A DNA stretch of 64,000 bases from Ensifer adhaerens (lineage in GTDB: Bacteria; Pseudomonadota; Alphaproteobacteria; Rhizobiales; Rhizobiaceae). Shown piece by piece: positions 60,771-64,000 of the stretch. A program made the translations under genes and the position numbers. The stretch is taken from contig NZ_CP083349.1 in assembly GCF_020035535.1 (NCBI RefSeq), forward strand, positions 2,666,001-2,730,000. Direction: 5' to 3'. Positions within the stretch are counted from its first letter, which is position 1. Every line of letters begins with the position of its first letter. The notes under the pieces are model-generated. The model saw only the letters and a list, made by a program, of their open reading frames with translations. It had not been told where the DNA came from and did not search any database.

Positions 60771-61484
60771 ATGACAGGACCAGCAGACCCGATCGACCCG
60801 CCAGCGCACCAAAACCTTGATTGGCACGAGGGCGATATGCCCTATTCCCGGGAATTTGGCGATCACTTTTATTGCCGCACCGACGGGCGGCTGGAATGCG
60901 GCCACGTGTTCCTTTCAGGCAATGGCCTGCCGGAACGCTGGGTCGGCGCCGGCACCTTCCGCATCGGCGAACTGGGCTTCGGCACCGGCCTAAATTTCTG
61001 CGAAACCTGGCGCCAGTGGAAGATCACCGCAGGTGCCGGCGACCGTCTGCACTTCGTCTCGTTCGAGCGTTTCCCGATGGCCGCTGACGAGATTTCGCGC
61101 GCGCTCAGCCACTGGCCGGAGATTGACACCGAACGCCAGGCCCTGGTCTCGCGCTGGCCGGCAGTGCCCAACGGTGACGTCGGTATCGATTTCGGCGACG
61201 ACGTCAGCCTCACTGTCGTCTGCAGCCCCGCCCTGGAAGGGGTTGCCCGCGCTCGGTCGTTCGATGCCTGGTATCTCGACGGTTTCGCACCCTCGCGCAA
61301 TCCCGATATGTGGTCGGAAGAGCTGATGCGGCTCGTGTTCGAAAGGACCGTCGCCGGCGGCAGCTTTGCGACCTACGCCGCTGCCGGTTTCGTCCGGCGC
61401 AATCTCCAGGCCGCCGGCTTCGTCGTCGAGAAACGCAAGGGTTTTGCAGGCAAGCGCGAGATGCTGCGGGGTGAGCGCTCCTAG
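60771..61484 (+). CDS. mnmD: MnmD-like tRNA methyltransferase (MnmC methylase domain)
   Basis: This 237-residue protein has the DUF752/MnmD fold. The SAM-binding segment is RIGELGFGTGLNFCETW near residue 64, and a later Asp motif is DAWYLDGFAPSRNPDMWSEEL. The start MTGPADPIDPPAHQNLDWHEGDMPYSREFGDHFYC has the usual W-x-x-x-x-x-P-x-S-x-x-F-x-D-x-Y pattern. It should methylate nm5U to mnm5U at the wobble base. In E. coli this domain is fused to the oxidase in MnmC; here the two are separate, divergent genes. Confidence 0.88.
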   Translation: MTGPADPIDPPAHQNLDWHEGDMPYSREFGDHFYCRTDGRLECGHVFLSGNGLPERWVGAGTFRIGELGFGTGLNFCETWRQWKITAGAGDRLHFVSFERFPMAADEISRALSHWPEIDTERQALVSRWPAVPNGDVGIDFGDDVSLTVVCSPALEGVARARSFDAWYLDGFAPSRNPDMWSEELMRLVFERTVAGGSFATYAAAGFVRRNLQAAGFVVEKRKGFAGKREMLRGERS

Positions 61485-61651
61485 GGACGCCTCCTCGATG
61501 GCGGCGTGTCTTGAACGGTTGCGCCATCGGTCCGCAAAATTGCGTCAGCGGAAGCGATTTACTCCACCAGAGAACTGAACTGTCGCAAATGGCGGGCCAT
61601 AGCAACCGGGAATCTGCGACACACAGCCATCGGCAACGCGGTGGGTCCTTC

Positions 61652-63238
61652 ATGAACGACGATCAGTTTCCCGATGCAGCAACCGGCGATGCAGCTTCGT
61701 CGCCGCTGGAGCGGCGCCGCAGGCCAGGCGGCCGCGGAGCCGAACGGGCGCGCAAATCCCCCAGCGGCAAATACCTCAATCTTGTCAATACGCTGGCAAA
61801 GTCCACCGTTCTGTCCGAGGATGCGCTCGAAGCGATCCACGACGCATCGTTGACGATCCTCGAAGAGATCGGCATGGACATCATACTGCCGGAGGCTCGC
61901 GACCGGATGAAGGCCGCCGGCGCCGACGTGGTGGCCGGTACCGACCGCGTGCGCTTCGACCGCGGGCTGATCATGGAGATGATCGCCTCCGCCCCTTCCT
62001 CCTTCACCATGCATGCCCGCAACCCGGCGCGCAACGTCGCGATCGGTGGCAACAATCTCGTCTTCGCCCAGATCGCCAGCGCCCCCTTCGTCGCCGATCG
62101 TGACGGCGGCCGCCGGACGGGCAACCACGAAGACTTCCGCAAGCTGGTGAAGCTCGCCCAATCCTACGACATCGTGCACACGACCGGGGGCTATCCGGTC
62201 GAGCCGGTCGACCTGCATGCTTCGGTGCGTCACCTCGATTGCCTCTCGGACATGGTGAAGCTCACCGACAAGGTGTTCCACGCCTATTCCCTGGGCAAGC
62301 AGCGCAACACCGACGGCATCGAGATCGCCCGGATCGGCCGCGGCATTTCGATGGAACAGATGGAGCGCGAGCCTTCGCTCTTCACCATTATCAACACCTC
62401 CTCGCCGCTCCGCCTCGACGGGCCGATGCTCCAGGGCATCATCGAGATGTCCTCGCGCAACCAGGTCGTGGTGGTCACGCCCTTCACCCTCGCCGGGGCC
62501 ATGGCCCCGGTGACGATTGCCGGCGCTCTGGTCCAGCAGAATGCCGAGGCGCTCTGCGGCATCGCCTTCACCCAGATGATCAGGCGCGGCGCGCCGGTGA
62601 TGTATGGCGGCTTTACCTCCAACGTCGACATGAAGACCGGTGCCCCAGCCTTCGGTACGCCTGAATACATGAAGGCGGTGGTTGCCGGCGGCCAGCTCGC
62701 CCGCAAATATGGCATCCCCTACCGGACTTCGAACACCAATGCCGCCAATACGCTCGACGCCCAGGCCGCCTACGAGTCAGCCATGTCGCTCTGGGCGCTG
62801 ACCCAGGGTGGCGGCAACTTCGTGATGCATGCAGCCGGATGGACCGAGGGTGGCCTGACGGCCTCATTCGAGAAGTTCATCCTCGATGTCGACATGCTGC
62901 AGATGGTGGCAGAATATCTGACGCCGCTCGATGTCAGCGAGGACGCACTGGGCCTCGATGCGGTGCGCGACGTCGGCCCCGGCGGCCATTATTTTGGCAC
63001 GTTGCACACGCTGCAGCGCTACGAGACCGCCTTCTATTCGCCGATCCTTTCCGACTGGCGCAACTTCGAGACCTGGACCGAAGCCGGACGGCCGACGACC
63101 TACGACCATGCCAACCGGGTCTTCAAGCAGAAACTGAACGAATACGAGCGTCCGCACCTCGATCCCGCAATCGAAGAAGAGCTAGATGCCTTTGTGGCCA
63201 AACGCAAAGAGGAAGGTGGCGTCCCGACGGACTTCTGA
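61652..63238 (+). CDS. MttB-superfamily methyltransferase without pyrrolysine
   Basis: This 528-residue protein is of the trimethylamine methyltransferase (MttB) superfamily. The barrel is full length (LSEDALEAIHDASLTILEEIGMDIILPEARDRM, FTMHARNPARNVAIGG, LVFAQIASAPFVAD, SSPLRLDGPMLQGIIEM, GGHYFGTLHTLQRYETAFY at the end). There is no in-frame TAG, so it is a non-pyrrolysine member; characterised ones demethylate glycine betaine, proline betaine or carnitine. No corrinoid protein or activase is adjacent. A basic low-complexity leader (about residues 20-36) precedes the barrel. The start at 61652 is supported by frame and by the composition upstream, but its ribosome site is weak. Confidence 0.88.
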   Translation: MNDDQFPDAATGDAASSPLERRRRPGGRGAERARKSPSGKYLNLVNTLAKSTVLSEDALEAIHDASLTILEEIGMDIILPEARDRMKAAGADVVAGTDRVRFDRGLIMEMIASAPSSFTMHARNPARNVAIGGNNLVFAQIASAPFVADRDGGRRTGNHEDFRKLVKLAQSYDIVHTTGGYPVEPVDLHASVRHLDCLSDMVKLTDKVFHAYSLGKQRNTDGIEIARIGRGISMEQMEREPSLFTIINTSSPLRLDGPMLQGIIEMSSRNQVVVVTPFTLAGAMAPVTIAGALVQQNAEALCGIAFTQMIRRGAPVMYGGFTSNVDMKTGAPAFGTPEYMKAVVAGGQLARKYGIPYRTSNTNAANTLDAQAAYESAMSLWALTQGGGNFVMHAAGWTEGGLTASFEKFILDVDMLQMVAEYLTPLDVSEDALGLDAVRDVGPGGHYFGTLHTLQRYETAFYSPILSDWRNFETWTEAGRPTTYDHANRVFKQKLNEYERPHLDPAIEEELDAFVAKRKEEGGVPTDF

Positions 63239-63274
63239 CGGGACGCGCGGCGAAGCGGAACTGAAGCCGTTGGC

Positions 63275-63724
63275 TTAGGGGAACACCGCGGCCCGCGCCG
63301 TTGCGATCAATTGCTCCGTGGAGGCGGCAACGCAGTTGCGGTCGATCTCGGCGACGGTCCGCTCCCGAACATGCGCGGAGAGCTGCTTCCTGAGATCTCC
63401 GAGGGTCCTCGGCGCAGCGCAGATCACCAGGCTGTCGAACGCCTGGTCGGCCGCGTAGCCTTCCAGCTTTTCGGCCACGTCGGCGACGAAGCGCTGCTGT
63501 TCCTCGCGAACAGGATTGCTCTTGTATTCCATGGCCGAGCGGCCGTGCCCGACGGACGAATGTGACCGACCCGGCTTGTCGGCCATGATGTCCTGAACAC
63601 GCTTCGGTTCGGTGTGAAAGGTCTCCTCCTCCGGCCGCTGGCGGTCCTCCTTCAACAGGTTCACGCCCTTGACGATGCGCGCGGTGTTACCATCCGCGGC
63701 CAGTATCCAAGTCCGGTTTTGCAC
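63275..63724 (-). CDS. Host attachment protein (AtsE-like family)
   Basis: This 149-residue protein begins MQNRTWILAADGNTARIVKGVNLL and has the conserved end LVICAAPRTLGDLRKQLSAHVRERTVAEIDRNCVAASTEQLIATARAAVF. This is the family named for a protein required for attachment to host cells in Agrobacterium; the fold resembles eRF1-like/baeRF ribosome-associated domains. The middle is rich in charged residues (RHSSVGHGRSAM-like). It lies behind a consensus general-stress promoter 58 bases upstream, so stress induction is expected. The direct role in attachment is known only for the Agrobacterium homologue. Confidence 0.87.
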   Translation of the reverse strand: MQNRTWILAADGNTARIVKGVNLLKEDRQRPEEETFHTEPKRVQDIMADKPGRSHSSVGHGRSAMEYKSNPVREEQQRFVADVAEKLEGYAADQAFDSLVICAAPRTLGDLRKQLSAHVRERTVAEIDRNCVAASTEQLIATARAAVFP

Positions 63725-63781
63725 GATTGTCTCCCAGTGAAAGGTGTGGATCGCGAGGGGTCATAGAGACCCTGTAAAGGA

Positions 63782-63806
63782 AACGAACGAACCGCGATCC
63801 GGTTCC
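63782..63806 (-). promoter_or_regulatory. EcfG/RpoE2 general-stress promoter of the attachment gene
   Basis: On the minus strand GGAAC (63806-63802) and CGTT (63785-63782) are 16 bases apart, an exact match to the EcfG consensus. It lies 58 bases before the gene start at 63724. Confidence 0.8.
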
Positions 63807-63852
63807 ATAGAAAGCAGGCTGTGACGATGATTGTTTGGCCGTGACGCCCCGA

Positions 63853-64000
63853 TCACATCCGAGCGATATAGGCCTCGAAGCTACGCTCCGGAGTCACCTC
63901 GTAGCGTTCGCGCTCGACGTGAAGCGCGCTGATCCTGTCAACCCGGAAATCCCGGAAGTCCGACCTCAGCTCGCACCAGCCCGTCAGCAACCAGAAGTGT
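63853..64000 (-). CDS. WYL-domain transcriptional regulator, C-terminal end
   Basis: Only the last 48 codons lie in the window. They read HFWLLTGWCELRSDFRDFRV, then DRISALHVERERYEVTPERS and FEAYIARM before TGA at 63853. The W-x-L-x-G-W-C-E-L-R-x-D-F-R-x-F-R-x-D-R-I pattern is the end of a WYL domain in YafY/DeoR-type helix-turn-helix regulators. The N-terminal part, and so the start and DNA-binding domain, are beyond the window. Confidence 0.85.
   Translation of the reverse strand, partial: HFWLLTGWCELRSDFRDFRVDRISALHVERERYEVTPERSFEAYIARM

Noticed and set aside
1..64000. CRISPR arrays, insertion sequences, prophage, tRNA or rRNA genes
   Set aside because: No regular repeat-spacer array, transposase, integrase, cloverleaf or rRNA sequence was recognised. 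Short tRNA-like regions could be missed by eye.

Overview
The window looks like the chromosome of a Sinorhizobium/Ensifer-type rhizobium (Alphaproteobacteria, Rhizobiales). The evidence is the high-GC coding style and several lineage markers: a fused trpE(G) behind a 14-residue trpL leader peptide, a ShmR-type haem receptor beside it, the choline transporter choXWV, the nodulation regulator NolR, a BacA/SbmA transporter, and a bdhA-xdhA-xdhB cluster. The trpE(G)-shmR-(about ten genes)-choXWV order resembles the S. meliloti chromosome. All identifications come from reading motifs and family resemblance; no database search was run.

Layout. 0-8.5 kb: the start of an MFS transporter divergent from a LysR gene; trpE(G) with its attenuator; shmR with an iron-responsive operator; an extensin-like protein, a thioesterase-like protein and a DUF1993 protein. 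8.6-17.2 kb: fhs, then a tight five-gene minus-strand operon (coiled-coil protein, unknown, AAA+ ATPase, unknown, DUF2333), which is the best candidate here for an undescribed system. 17.3-23 kb: cytochrome c, thymidine kinase, choXWV, a HugZ-like protein and nolR. 23-34 kb: two Gfo/Idh/MocA oxidoreductases, a GH9 cellulase, an omega-aminotransferase, adenine deaminase, a GNAT plus GH13 glucosidase pair, and a KDG kinase. 34-43.5 kb: der and its YfgM-like neighbour, NnrU, a polysaccharide deacetylase, bacA, an MFS permease, a second methionine aminopeptidase and a luciferase-like flavoprotein. 43.6-58 kb: glpK divergent from bdhA-xdhAB, then a purine/urate degradation region. 58-64 kb: a DUF1045 protein, a PRC-barrel protein, a split MnmC pair, an MttB-superfamily methyltransferase, a host-attachment protein and the end of a WYL regulator.

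Metabolic theme. Purine catabolism is nearly complete: ade and guaD deaminate adenine and guanine, xdhAB makes urate, puuD oxidises urate, uraH and uraD carry the product to allantoin, puuE opens allantoin to allantoate, and allA cleaves ureidoglycolate to glyoxylate and urea. The allantoate-to-ureidoglycolate step and the XDH maturation factor xdhC are not seen.

Regulation readable in the DNA: a leaderless trpL attenuator, an iron-responsive operator on the shmR promoter, a NolR-type box at nolR, two general-stress (EcfG/RpoE2) promoters, an intra-operon terminator after choX, and two families of extragenic repeats.
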